Positions 27,654-39,361 of a stretch of 64,000 bases of DNA are shown one piece after another. Origin of the DNA: Sphingomonadales bacterium (GTDB lineage: Bacteria; Pseudomonadota; Alphaproteobacteria; Sphingomonadales; Govanellaceae); assembly GCA_019455285.1 (NCBI GenBank), contig JACFMS010000006.1:1-64000 (forward strand), read 5' to 3'. Made by a program: the position numbers and the translations under genes. The notes beneath the pieces were generated by a model. That model saw only the letters and a list, made by a program, of their open reading frames with translations, was not told where the DNA came from and ran no database searches. Numbering within the stretch: position 1 is the first letter of the stretch; the number at the start of each line of letters is the position of its first letter.

Positions 27654-28387
27654 GCCGCCGCCTCCTCGGAATTGAGCGCGATGGCATCCTCCAGCGCGCG
27701 CACCCGCGCCAGATCCAACTCGGAGCGCATGCGGCGCAACAGCACGCTGACGAAATAGAAGTGAAAGCCGAGCGCCATCAGCACCAACGGCAGGAGCATG
27801 GATGGCGCGATGCTCGGGCCACCCATCTTGATGACGCTGGCCGGCTGATGCAGCGTGTTCCACCAGTCCACGGAAAACTTGATGATGGGAATGTTGACGA
27901 AACCGACCAGCGCCAGAATCGCGCCGGCGCGCACTGCCGCCGCCGGATTGTCGATGGCGTTGACCAGCGCCATGTAGCCCAGATAAAGGAAAAATAAAAT
28001 CAGCACCGAGGTCAGCCGAGCGTCCCACACCCACCAGGTGCCCCACATCGGTTCGCCCCACAGCATGCCGGTGATAAGCGCGATGGCGGTAAAGCCGGCG
28101 CCGATGGGCGCGGCGGCGCGGGCCGCCACATCGGCCAAGGGATGCTTCCAGATCAAGCTGGCGGCGCTGGCCGCCGCCATCACCGAATAACTGAACATCG
28201 CCATCCAGGCGGCCGGCACATGGATATACATGATGCGCACCGTCTCGCCTTGCTGGTAATCGGCCGGCGAGGCAAAAAGTGCGAAATACAATCCGCTGAC
28301 AAGCAGGCCGGCGGTCAGGACATCCGACCACGGGAGGATAATCGAGGCCAGCCGCTGAAACCGTGCGGGGTTGGCAAATCTATGCAT
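27650..28387 (-). CDS. ccmC: Heme exporter permease CcmC
   Basis: 245 residues from the ATG at 28387 (MHRFANPARFQRLASIILPW). The frame extends 11 codons further. Six membrane helices and the tryptophan-rich periplasmic loop WGEPMWGTWWVWDARLTSVL, which presents heme to CcmE. Also conserved: YIHVPAAWMAMFSYSVMAAA. A 68-base gap separates it from ccmB, the only sizeable gap in the operon. Confidence 0.97.
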   Translation of the reverse strand: MHRFANPARFQRLASIILPWSDVLTAGLLVSGLYFALFASPADYQQGETVRIMYIHVPAAWMAMFSYSVMAAASAASLIWKHPLADVAARAAAPIGAGFTAIALITGMLWGEPMWGTWWVWDARLTSVLILFFLYLGYMALVNAIDNPAAAVRAGAILALVGFVNIPIIKFSVDWWNTLHQPASVIKMGGPSIAPSMLLPLVLMALGFHFYFVSVLLRRMRSELDLARVRALEDAIALNSEEAAA

Positions 28388-28455
28388 CACAACACATCCC
28401 AGACGCCCGTAATCCCCCACCCACGGTCGACATCATAGGCACAGCCATTGGTTTG

Positions 28456-29124
28456 TCACTCCAAATCGAACTTCAAGGCCGCCGTCGCCGCTGCGGTGCC
28501 GATCACCACGGCAAACAGCGTCACCCCGAAGAGCAGCATCAGGTGCGGCGCTGGATCGAGCCCCATGCGCGCCGCCTCCACCGCCGCCACGCCGAAGATG
28601 AGCGCCGGAATGTAAAGCGGCAGCACCAGGAGCGAGAGGAGCGCCCCGGCCCGCCGCAAGCCCACCGCCAGCGCCGCGCCAATGGCGCCGATAAAGCTCA
28701 ACCCCGGCGTGCCGAGGAGGAGCGCCAACACCAGGGCGACGAGCGCGTCGCCTTCAAGCCGCATCATCAGGCCGAGAAAGGGCGAAATGATGACCACCGG
28801 CAACAGGCTGGCCAGCCAGTGGGCAAGGCATTTGGCGGCCACCACCAGCGAGAACGGCAGCGGCAACAGCGCCAGGCCATCGAGGCTGCCGTCGTCATGG
28901 TCGGCCTCAAACAGCCGGTCGAGCGACACCACAGCGGCCAATAGCGCCGCCACCCATAACACCCCGGCGGCGATGCGGGCCAAGGTGTTGGGCTCCGGCC
29001 CGACGCCCAAGGGAAACAGCACCACCGCCACGGCGAAAAATACCGTGCCGAGGAGCGCGCCGCCGCCCTGCCGCCAGGCGAGGTTCAGGTCGCGCTTGAT
29101 CAGGGCAATAAGGGTGCGGGTCAT
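28456..29124 (-). CDS. ccmB: Heme exporter permease CcmB
   Basis: 222 residues with six membrane segments. RTLIALIKRDLNLAWRQGG and FEADHDDGSLDGLALLPLPF match CcmB, the partner of the CcmA ATPase in the complex that frees holo-CcmE. Start overlaps the ccmA stop as ATGA. Confidence 0.96.
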   Translation of the reverse strand: MTRTLIALIKRDLNLAWRQGGGALLGTVFFAVAVVLFPLGVGPEPNTLARIAAGVLWVAALLAAVVSLDRLFEADHDDGSLDGLALLPLPFSLVVAAKCLAHWLASLLPVVIISPFLGLMMRLEGDALVALVLALLLGTPGLSFIGAIGAALAVGLRRAGALLSLLVLPLYIPALIFGVAAVEAARMGLDPAPHLMLLFGVTLFAVVIGTAAATAALKFDLE

Positions 29125-29762
29125 GCCGCCGCCTCTGCGTCATAGGGCGAGGCCGCCATTTCCATCACCCGCGCGCCTTCAAGCCCAAGCTCGACGTGGG
29201 TTGCCGCCACGATCATGCCGCCCGCCGCCAGATGGTCGGTCATGTTCCGGGCGAGCGCCGCCACCGCCGCCTGATCGAGAGTCACCGTCGGCTCGTCCAG
29301 GAGCCAAAGGGTCGCCGGCGTGACGAATAGACGCGCCAGCGACACCCGCCGCTGCTGCCCCGCCGACAGCCGCCGCACCTCCAGGTTGGCGAATGCCGTC
29401 GCCCCCGTCTTGGCCAGCGCCGACGCCGCATCAGCCGCGTCGCCGCCCCGGGCTTCGGCCCAAAAAGCGAGATTCTCCGCCGCCGTCAGGATGCCCTTCA
29501 GAGCCAGGCTGTGGCCGATATAATGCAGATCGGCGCGGTGGCTCTCGGGATCGTCGGCGATGGCCACGCCGGCGCGGGTAATATCGCCGGCTTCAGGCCG
29601 CAACAGGCCCGCCAATAGCCTGAGCAGGGTCGACTTGCCGGCGCCGTTGGGACCGCGCAGGATCACCGCCTCGCCAGGGAAAACTGCCAGGTCAAGATCA
29701 CGAAACACCAGCCGGCCGCCGCGCCGCGCCGTCACCTTGCTCGCGACCAGACTATCCGCCAC
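29121..29762 (-). CDS. ccmA: Heme exporter ATPase CcmA
   Basis: 213 residues, ABC ATPase. Walker A is [20 protein letters not shown] (about 36-48), the signature RRLSAGQQRRVSLARLF, and Walker B TLWLLDEPTVTL. First gene of ccmABCDEFGHI. Start is GTG at 29762, with AAGGGGT 10-15 bases upstream; I find no ATG in a better place. Confidence 0.96.
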   Translation of the reverse strand: MADSLVASKVTARRGGRLVFRDLDLAVFPGEAVILRGPNGAGKSTLLRLLAGLLRPEAGDITRAGVAIADDPESHRADLHYIGHSLALKGILTAAENLAFWAEARGGDAADAASALAKTGATAFANLEVRRLSAGQQRRVSLARLFVTPATLWLLDEPTVTLDQAAVAALARNMTDHLAAGGMIVAATHVELGLEGARVMEMAASPYDAEAAA

Positions 29763-29830
29763 CAGAGTATGACCCCTTCAACATTCTTTTACCTCAGCGG
29801 TCTATAGCATGGCGGCCGTCGCCTCGCCTG

Positions 29831-29868
29831 GAAATTCGCCCGCGCCCCTTCACAAAAGGGTGAATTTC
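29831..29868. promoter_or_regulatory. Inverted repeat between ccmA and acnA
   Basis: GAAATTCGCCC (29831-29841) and GGGTGAATTTC (29858-29868) are inverted with 10 of 11 positions matching, and an inner CCCTT/AAGGG pair lies between them. It sits 64 bases before the acnA start and 69 bases upstream of ccmA, in the divergent gap. It could be an operator for either operon or a hairpin in the acnA leader. Confidence 0.4.
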
Positions 29869-29932
29869 GGGCAGAACGACGCCTGATAAAAAACCACCCG
29901 GTCCTACCTTACCTATTCAAGGAGATAACGCC

Positions 29933-32617
<2,685 letters not shown>

Positions 32618-32674
32618 GGCCTCCTCACAAAGCCGTGATTTGCCGCTCTAGGGAGGCTCTGATAGGGTGAGACC

Positions 32675-33418
32675 ATGGCGATAGTGGGTCGAACCATTGC
32701 CTTTGCTCTCTCCTGTCTGACGGCCTTCTCTCTCGGCATTGCCGATGCCGGGGAGAAGGTCGTTCTCCGTTCCCAGCCCTTAATCGAGCTTTTTACCAGC
32801 CAAGGCTGCAATTCCTGTCCGCCGGCGGATGCGCTCTTGGCGGAACTGGCGGATCGGCAGGATATCGTCGCCTTAAGCTGGTCCATCGACTATTGGGACT
32901 ACCTTGGCTGGCGCGACACCTTCGCCCAGCCCGAGCACACCGCCCGCCAGCGCGGCTATAATCAGTCTCTGGGGCTGTCGGGTGTCTATACCCCGCAACT
33001 CATCGTGGACGGGCGATTGCAGACCGTGGGCTCACGCCGGGACGAGGTGCTGGCGCTGATCGAACAGCGTCTGACGGCCAAGGCGGCTGGCATCAGGCTG
33101 GCTTTGAGCAGGTCCGATGACGCGATGAGCCTGACCCTTTCTGGCAAGCCGAGAGATGTCCCGGCCACGGTGTGGCTGGTGGAGTTTGCCGATGTCGCCG
33201 AGCAGGACATCGAGGATGGCGAGCTGCAGGGCAACTCCTACACCTACCGCCATGTGGTGCGGTATAGCGAAAAGCTCGGCCAATGGACCGCCAGGTCGCA
33301 GAGCTTTGTGCTGGACGCCGTGGCGATCGCCGAGCGCGACAACGACGGCCATGTGGTGATCGTCCAAGAGGACGATACCGGGCCGGTGGCGGCGGCGGCG
33401 CTGATCCCGTTGGACTGA
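32675..33418 (+). CDS. Secreted thioredoxin-like protein (DUF1223)
   Basis: 247 residues. A signal peptide (residues 1-25, FALSCLTAFSLGIADAG) precedes the DUF1223 domain, which has a thioredoxin-like start, LIELFTSQGCNSCPPADALL, with a CxxC-type pair, then SWSIDYWDYLGWRDTFAQP and VYTPQLIVDGRLQTVGS. Members are alphaproteobacterial proteins of unknown function, presumed periplasmic redox proteins. It lies 57 bases after acnA on the same strand and may share its transcript. Confidence 0.85.
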   Translation: MAIVGRTIAFALSCLTAFSLGIADAGEKVVLRSQPLIELFTSQGCNSCPPADALLAELADRQDIVALSWSIDYWDYLGWRDTFAQPEHTARQRGYNQSLGLSGVYTPQLIVDGRLQTVGSRRDEVLALIEQRLTAKAAGIRLALSRSDDAMSLTLSGKPRDVPATVWLVEFADVAEQDIEDGELQGNSYTYRHVVRYSEKLGQWTARSQSFVLDAVAIAERDNDGHVVIVQEDDTGPVAAAALIPLD

Positions 33419-33421
33419 AAG

Positions 33422-34144
33422 CTATTTTACCCTGACCGGCGCGGCCACCAGCGCGGCCAGCGCCCGGGCGAGCAGGGTCGAGGCCAGCGCCAAGAGCGCG
33501 AACATCAGCACGCTGCCGGCAAAAACGCCAGGCAAAGCAAATTCCCCCATGGACCGGGCAAGGGCGGTCAGCGGCAGTACCGGAACAGCCAGCAGCGCCA
33601 GAAGACGCAGGCTGTTGCCGCGCCCCCAGCCCCAGGCGTCGGCAATACCGATGTCGCGCCGGCCGGCGGCCAGCGCCGCGTAATAGAGGTAAAGCCGAAT
33701 GAGGACCGGCGAAGCCAACGCCGCCGCGATGGGCAACGCCCAGTCCACCGCCGCCTTGGCCTCGGCCGGCGTCGGCACCGGCGACTGGGCAAGAAGGCGG
33801 GCATAAGCCAGGGCCACCGTCGGCACCGTCAGGGCGGCAATGATCAGCACGCCCGCGCCGATGCTGCGCCCGGCGGTGTGACGCCAGGATCGCCCTGACG
33901 GCACCGAGTCGGCAGTCTGGAATGAAGCGGCCGCCAGGGCGCGGCGAAACCAGAAAAGGGCGAACAAGCCGCACAGTATACTGCCGCCCATGGCCGCCGC
34001 CGGCGCGCCGGCATGCTCCAGGGCCTTCAAGACCACCCACAGGCCAGCACCGGCGAGGGACGTGGCGACCAATAGCGCCCAATGCCTAGCCAAATGACGA
34101 GCGCCGCTGACAAAGGCCCGTTTGACTGAAACTCGATGATGCAC
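33422..34144 (-). CDS. Hypothetical integral membrane protein
   Basis: 240 residues, not recognised. About six hydrophobic segments (near 23-40, 48-66, 92-115, 132-155, 178-200 and 203-230), few charged loops, no soluble domain, rich in Ala and Leu. Start is GTG at 34144, 31 bases below the predicted transcription start of a sigma-54 type promoter. It faces the DUF1223 gene, with the stops 3 bases apart. Codon use resembles neighbours. Confidence 0.7.
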   Translation of the reverse strand: MHHRVSVKRAFVSGARHLARHWALLVATSLAGAGLWVVLKALEHAGAPAAAMGGSILCGLFALFWFRRALAAASFQTADSVPSGRSWRHTAGRSIGAGVLIIAALTVPTVALAYARLLAQSPVPTPAEAKAAVDWALPIAAALASPVLIRLYLYYAALAAGRRDIGIADAWGWGRGNSLRLLALLAVPVLPLTALARSMGEFALPGVFAGSVLMFALLALASTLLARALAALVAAPVRVK

Positions 34145-34186
34145 AACGCCGATCCCAGGTTAAGAGTGTTCTTGATTTTGGCTATA

Positions 34187-34201
34187 GCAAGGGATGTGCC
34201 A
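34187..34201 (-). promoter_or_regulatory. Sigma-54 (RpoN) promoter candidate
   Basis: On the minus strand the 15 bases TGGCACATCCCTTGC, followed by TATAG, match the -24/-12 consensus TGGCAC-N5-TTGC in every invariant position, with GG and GC spaced exactly 10 bases apart. It points at the membrane gene starting at 34144, with a predicted leader of roughly 30 bases. Confidence 0.6.
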
Positions 34202-34310
34202 GCCCGGCCTAACCAAGGACCAGCCTGGGGATGCCGGCGCGCTGTCGCTGTCGATTGTAAGGCGGCGATTACAAGGGAGAGTAGCGAGTGTCCCAAAATG
34301 GGATTGGTTT

Positions 34311-36212
34311 TCACCCCACCGCACGCATGAGGGCGTCGCTTAAGCGCTTGGCGAAGGCGGATGGGTCGGGAATGGGTTCGCCTTCCAGCAGCCGCGCCTG
34401 ATCGAGGAGCAGAAGCGCGATGTCGGCCAGGGCATCGAGCCCGCCTGGCGTGGCGGCGCGGGCAGAGAGCGCCTTGATCAAGGGATGCTGGGGATTGAGT
34501 TCCAGAATGCGCGGTGCGTCCTTCATCAGCTGCTTGTTCTGGCGCAACAGGCGGGCGATGTGCATATCCATGTCGCCCTCGTCGGCCACCAGGCACACCG
34601 CGCTGTCGGTCAGACGATCGGTGGCGCGCACGTCCTTGACCGCTTCCTTCAAATTCTCCTTCAGCGCGGCGATGAGCGCCGAAAGCTCGCCCTCGGGAGC
34701 GGCGGACTCTTGTTTTTCGTTTTCCGTAGCGGCGATGTTTTGCAGATCGCTGGCGCCGCGGGTCACCGAGCGCAGCGGCTTGCCCTCATAATCCGGCATC
34801 ACGGTAAGCCAGAAATCATCGACCGGATCGCTCATCAACAGCACCTCGACGCCCCGCGCCTTGAAGCCCTCCAAATGCGGGCTGCGCTTGACGGCGTCCA
34901 GATCATCGCCGGTCAGATAATAGATCGCCGTCTGCTGCGGCTTCATGCGCGCGATATAGTCGTCAAGGCTGGTCCAGCCGTCAACCGCGGTGGAGCGGAA
35001 GCGGGCGAGCCTTAAAATCTCGGCGCGGCGGTCGTGATCCTCGTAGATGCCTTCTTTCAGCACCGCGCCAAAGAGCTCGATGAAGTTGGCGTAGCCCGCA
35101 GCATCCGCCTCGGCCTTTTTCTTCAACTCGCCGAGGATGCGATTGGTCACCGCCTTTTTGATTTTCGCCAGCACCGGATTGTGCTGCAACATTTCGCGGC
35201 TGATGTTTAAGGGCAGGTCTTCGGAATCGATGACGCCTTTGAGGAAGCGCAAATAGGCGGGCAGAATTTCCTCGCATTCGTCGGTGATGAACACCCGCTT
35301 GACGAACAGCTTGACCCGCGAGCGCCGCGCCGGATCGAACAAATCAAACGGCCGCATGCCGGGAATGAACAGCAGCACGGTGTATTCCAGCGCCCCTTCG
35401 GCCTTGTAATGGATCGTCGCATAAGGATCATCGAAGGCATGGCCGACGTGATGGTAGAATTCCTTGTATTGCTCGTCGGTGATGTCGCCCTTGGACCGGG
35501 TCCACAGCGCCGAACCCTTGTTCACCGATAAGGGAAGACCCTCCTTGCCGCCCTCGCGCAGCGCCAGCGTGATCGGCACGGCGATGTGGTCGGAATATTT
35601 GCGCACCACAGTTTCCAGCCGCACCTGATCGAGGAAATCCTTGGCGTCCTCGCGCACGTGCAGGGTGATGGTGGCTCCGCGCCCCGAGCGTTCGCCGGAT
35701 TGCACGGAAAATTCGCCGTCGCCGGCGGACTCCCAGACCCACGCCTCGGCCTCGCCGGCCTTGCGGCTCAACACGGTCACCCGGTCGGCGACCATGAACA
35801 CCGAATAGAAACCGACGCCGAACTGGCCGATCAAATTGATGTCCTTCTTGGCGTCGCCGGTCAGCCCGGCCATGAAGGCCGAGGTGCCGGAGCGGGCGAT
35901 GGTGCCGAGATTGTCAATAAGATCGCCGCGGTTCATACCGATGCCGTTATCGGTGATGGCAAGGGTGCCGGCGTCCTTGTCCACCACGATATCGATGCGA
36001 AAATCATGGCCGCTGGCGTCATTGAGGAGGTCCGGGGCGGTCTGCGCCAGATAGCGCAGGCGGTCGCAGGCATCGGAGGCGTTGGATATCAGCTCGCGTA
36101 AGAAAACCTCGCGCTCGGAATAGACGGAGTGCACCATGAGATGCAACAGGCGAGAGACCTCGGCTTGAAAGCCATGACGCTCCACGGCGACTTCATCGGT
36201 GCTGGCGGACAT
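34311..36212 (-). CDS. htpG: Molecular chaperone HtpG (Hsp90)
   Basis: 633 residues. N-terminal ATP domain with EVFLRELISNASDACDRLRY, ITDNGIGMNRGDLIDNLGTI and IGQFGVGFYSVFMVAD; middle domain with IDSEDLPLNISREMLQHNPV; C-terminal dimerisation domain, without the MEEVD tail, as in bacteria. Folds client proteins under heat and other stress. ATG at 36212. I could not see a convincing sigma-32 promoter in the 210 bases upstream, which hold a family B repeat. Confidence 0.98.
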   Translation of the reverse strand: MSASTDEVAVERHGFQAEVSRLLHLMVHSVYSEREVFLRELISNASDACDRLRYLAQTAPDLLNDASGHDFRIDIVVDKDAGTLAITDNGIGMNRGDLIDNLGTIARSGTSAFMAGLTGDAKKDINLIGQFGVGFYSVFMVADRVTVLSRKAGEAEAWVWESAGDGEFSVQSGERSGRGATITLHVREDAKDFLDQVRLETVVRKYSDHIAVPITLALREGGKEGLPLSVNKGSALWTRSKGDITDEQYKEFYHHVGHAFDDPYATIHYKAEGALEYTVLLFIPGMRPFDLFDPARRSRVKLFVKRVFITDECEEILPAYLRFLKGVIDSEDLPLNISREMLQHNPVLAKIKKAVTNRILGELKKKAEADAAGYANFIELFGAVLKEGIYEDHDRRAEILRLARFRSTAVDGWTSLDDYIARMKPQQTAIYYLTGDDLDAVKRSPHLEGFKARGVEVLLMSDPVDDFWLTVMPDYEGKPLRSVTRGASDLQNIAATENEKQESAAPEGELSALIAALKENLKEAVKDVRATDRLTDSAVCLVADEGDMDMHIARLLRQNKQLMKDAPRILELNPQHPLIKALSARAATPGGLDALADIALLLLDQARLLEGEPIPDPSAFAKRLSDALMRAVG

Positions 36213-36286
36213 ACGTCTTTTCCCTGCTTAAATTTTACGAGGTGGTATCTGTTGGGAAAAACTCACAAAGTGCCAGCCCCTCCTCT

Positions 36287-36336
36287 GTCATTCCCGCGTA
36301 AGCGGGCAGGTGGATTCCCACTTGCGCGGGAATGAC
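36287..36336. repeat. Palindromic intergenic repeat, family B, copy 3 (short)
   Basis: A compact copy: GTCATTCCCGCGTAAGCGGG at the left and TTCCCACTTGCGCGGGAATG at the right, outer ends GTCATTCCCGCG / CGCGGGAATGAC, a perfect 12-base inverted repeat. It lies in the 213-base gap between htpG and the DUF4340 gene and would be crossed by a transcript of the preceding ABC operon. Confidence 0.85.
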
Positions 36337-36425
36337 GGGTAGAGTTGATTTTGAGTTCATCTCAACAAAATACACGCTAATAATACCCGCCTATATGTGC
36401 GCGCAAAAGCCCAGGTCAAGGGGCG

Positions 36426-37466
36426 CTATTTAGCTTTTTCCGCCTTCGGCTCCAACAGGTCTTCCAGGCCCGGCGTCAGATCTTTGATCTTGTAATCCGG
36501 CAGCTTGTAATCCCACGCTCCCAGGCGGGCGTTGATGGCCGCCGCTTCCTTGGCGCCATCGGCGGGAGCCTTGGGCATCACCGCCACGCCCGGCCCCGCC
36601 TCGGCGGCGGCGGTGTCATGAGCGGCGGTGAAATGAACCCAGCCGTCGGCCACGCTGGCCGTCACCGTCAGGCCGTCGAAGGCGGTGACCGTGACGGTGG
36701 TGGGCTTGGCCTGCGTAGCCGCCGGACGGACGTCATCAAAAGTCAGAAAATTCAGCGATGCAGCGGCGGCATCGGCCCCGCCGTAGCTTTTCAGCTTGCG
36801 GCCTTTGGGCATATTTTCCACCTGGAAATCACCGTCGGGCTTATCGCGGAAGATCGCCACCGCCGCGCCGTTTGCCGGCCGCACCACCAGGCGCTTGACC
36901 CGCTCTTTCTCCACCGTCAGCAGGGTGTCATCGAGCCAGGCCATCAGATTGGCGTCGATCTCCGGCGCGCCGGCGACCAGATAACTTGGCGCCGCGCCGG
37001 CAACCCGAACATAGGCGCGGTCAGTCGCCACTCGTTTGCCGACCAGCAGCGCCGCCACGGGTTTGCCGTCGGCGCCTTGCAACTCAACCAGGCGCGACTT
37101 GGCGTCCTTGACGGAGACGTCCTCCACCCCAAGCCGGGGATAGAGTTCGGGGTTGCTGGTTTTTTCCTCAATCACCTTGAGCGTCGCCAGTCCCAGCACC
37201 AGTTTTCTCACCCGAGCCGCATCGGCCGGATAGTTGGCCTTCGCCGGCGCCACCCAGCGACCATCGCCCGCCTGGCGGACAACCAACGTGCGGCCGCCAT
37301 CGTTGATGGTGATCGCCGCCACCGCATCGATCTTAGCCGCCAACTCGGGCAGCAGCGCCTGCCGCTCCGCCTGGCGCTCCGGCAGCCGTTGGAAAATCAC
37401 GATCGCTGCGGCGATGACAGCAATCACCGTCGCCCCAACAAGCAGACCGATATGCTTGCGTTGCAT
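36426..37466 (-). CDS. DUF4340 domain membrane-anchored protein
   Basis: 346 residues: one N-terminal membrane helix (IGLLVGATVIAVIAAAIVIF) and a large periplasmic part of repeated DUF4340 modules, of which ALLVGKRVATDRAYVRVAGA (about 112-131) and VKRLVVRPANGAAVAIFRDK are examples. It ends in a Lys/Glu-rich tail. Members nearly always follow Gld-type ABC genes and probably act with them; molecular function is unknown. It lies 22 bases after the GldG-like gene, last in the operon. Confidence 0.85.
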   Translation of the reverse strand: MQRKHIGLLVGATVIAVIAAAIVIFQRLPERQAERQALLPELAAKIDAVAAITINDGGRTLVVRQAGDGRWVAPAKANYPADAARVRKLVLGLATLKVIEEKTSNPELYPRLGVEDVSVKDAKSRLVELQGADGKPVAALLVGKRVATDRAYVRVAGAAPSYLVAGAPEIDANLMAWLDDTLLTVEKERVKRLVVRPANGAAVAIFRDKPDGDFQVENMPKGRKLKSYGGADAAAASLNFLTFDDVRPAATQAKPTTVTVTAFDGLTVTASVADGWVHFTAAHDTAAAEAGPGVAVMPKAPADGAKEAAAINARLGAWDYKLPDYKIKDLTPGLEDLLEPKAEKAK

Positions 37467-37488
37467 CGGAAAAGACTCTCCCTTTACG

Positions 37489-39357
37489 TCAAGACGCGGC
37501 GTAGGCGCGCGCTCGCCGGCGACGGCGCAGCGCCGCCACGATCAGCGCCACAATGGTCAGCAAAATCGGCATGCCGGCGATATTGACGAACTTCACCGTC
37601 GCGCCCAGCCGTTCGATGTCCCGGCGCAGGCTGTGCTGCACCTCGCGCAGCTGCTTGCGGGTGGCTAGCATGTCCTGACGGAACGCCTCCACTTCCTCGG
37701 CCTGAGTCTTATCAAGCATCGCCTGGTTGCCGTCGCCGCGCCCGGCCTCCAGCTCGCGCAGCCGCTTCTCGGTTTCCTGCAACTTGGCTTCCAGCCGTTT
37801 TTCCTCGGTCAGGAATTCCGCCTCGGCGCGCCGCCGGATATCCTCGACCACCGTGAACGGGCGCTGCGACACGCCGCGGCTGCGCAGGCTGATGAGCGCG
37901 CTGGAGCCGATCATGTTATCCACCGCGTTGACCACGAAGGCGCCATTGTCGGCAATGGGGACGGCGATGCTTTGACCGAGGAAATTTTGCACGTTGACCC
38001 AGAAGCGGTCTTCCAACATGTCGGCGTCGGCGATGAGGACGACGTTGATGTTCTTCGACCAGGCGACATGTGGGGCGGCGCCATTGTCCTTTGGCGACGG
38101 CGGCGTGGAGTACGCGCTTTTCGCCGGCCCGGTGAGGCGCGCGGCAATGGCTTTCTCCTTGCCGTCGGGCGCAAAGCGGCGCAACAGTTCGTCGGGATCA
38201 GGCGTATAACGCACTTCCGCCGCCTCGATCATCATCGACTCGGCGCTCGACGCCAGCAACGGCTCAAATTTGGTGGTGGCGCCATCCTTGGCGAAAAGCG
38301 CGCCGGCGCTCGCCAGATTGAGGTCGTCCAACTCGGCGGTGACCACGTCGTCGGCGGCGACGTTGCCGCGATGGAGCGCGAGCCAGGCGATATAGTCCTT
38401 ATAGACCCGGCCGCCCGACTGGCTGACCATGGCGACGCGCTGCGCCAAGCCGCGATCGGCGATGATTTTCTGATCGTCGTAAGTCACGCCCCAGGCGTCC
38501 ATGAGCTTGCCCAAGCTGGAGGACGGCGGGGTGGCGCCCATGGGCGATTGGCCCATGTAGGCCGCCGCTTCGAGATTGGGATCGACGAAGGCGATGAGCC
38601 GGCCGCCCTTCAGCACGAACTGGTCGATGGCGTAAAGCTCGGCGTCGGAAAGCTCCGCCGGATGGGCGACGATCAAGAGATCGACATCGGCATCGATCGC
38701 CGTGAACACCTGGCCCAAGGAGCGTATCTGATAGGATTGCTGGAGCTGCTGATAGATCACATAGGGCGCCGACTGCCCTTGCGCCGCCGCCATCGGACCG
38801 CCCGGACCATATTCCAGGGGCAGCGAGGAAATCAGCCCAACCACCGGCTTTTTCGGCGTCGCCAGATCATTGACCAGCTTGGTCACGTCGTATTCGAGAA
38901 ACTCCTCGCGATCCGGCGACAGATACGGCAGCGCCAATTGCGCGTCGGCGGAATCAACGCCCACCACGCCGAAATAAATCGCCTCGCCGGTGGGCGTTTG
39001 GATCGCCTTCAAGCCGGCGGCCACGGCGTCATCCTCGGCCGGGCTGAAAGGCTCGGGATCGATCACTTGCAGCTTCAGCTTGCCGTCGGACAGGCTGGCG
39101 TAGGCCTCCAGAAGATCGCGCACCCGGCGGCCGTAGCTTTTCAAGGCAGGGTATGGCGTGGCCAGTTCCTCGGAAAAGAACAGCTTTAAGGTCACCGGCT
39201 CCTTCAGATCGCGCAAGATCTGCCGCGTGCCGTCGCTTAAGGAATAAAGCCGGTCGGCGGTCAGGTCGAGGCGCGCCGAGGTCAAGAGATTGGTCGAGAC
39301 GATATTGACGGCGACAAACAGCAGCGCCGCCAGAACCAGTACAGCAATCCGTTTCAT
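37489..39357 (-). CDS. GldG-like substrate-binding protein of an ABC system
   Basis: 622 residues from the ATG at 39357 (MKRIAVLVLAALLFVAVNIV). The frame extends 12 codons upstream. N-terminal membrane helix, then the GldG/ABC_transp_aux domain (DLTADRLYSLSDGTRQILRD; GVVGVDSADAQLALPYLSPD; LPLEYGPGGPM), a coiled coil rich in Glu/Arg/Lys at about 530-590, and a C-terminal membrane helix at about 595-613. In gliding Bacteroidetes GldG works with GldA and GldF; here the system is in a proteobacterium, where its role is not known. It begins 4 bases after the permease gene. Confidence 0.88.
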   Translation of the reverse strand: MKRIAVLVLAALLFVAVNIVSTNLLTSARLDLTADRLYSLSDGTRQILRDLKEPVTLKLFFSEELATPYPALKSYGRRVRDLLEAYASLSDGKLKLQVIDPEPFSPAEDDAVAAGLKAIQTPTGEAIYFGVVGVDSADAQLALPYLSPDREEFLEYDVTKLVNDLATPKKPVVGLISSLPLEYGPGGPMAAAQGQSAPYVIYQQLQQSYQIRSLGQVFTAIDADVDLLIVAHPAELSDAELYAIDQFVLKGGRLIAFVDPNLEAAAYMGQSPMGATPPSSSLGKLMDAWGVTYDDQKIIADRGLAQRVAMVSQSGGRVYKDYIAWLALHRGNVAADDVVTAELDDLNLASAGALFAKDGATTKFEPLLASSAESMMIEAAEVRYTPDPDELLRRFAPDGKEKAIAARLTGPAKSAYSTPPSPKDNGAAPHVAWSKNINVVLIADADMLEDRFWVNVQNFLGQSIAVPIADNGAFVVNAVDNMIGSSALISLRSRGVSQRPFTVVEDIRRRAEAEFLTEEKRLEAKLQETEKRLRELEAGRGDGNQAMLDKTQAEEVEAFRQDMLATRKQLREVQHSLRRDIERLGATVKFVNIAGMPILLTIVALIVAALRRRRRARAYAAS

Positions 39358-39361
39358 GGCT

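Noticed and set aside
36213-36286. Sigma-54 or heat-shock promoter upstream of htpG
   Set aside because: TGGCAC is present at the -24 position, but the -12 GC is missing; no CTTGAA/CCCAT pair of the heat-shock type at good spacing.
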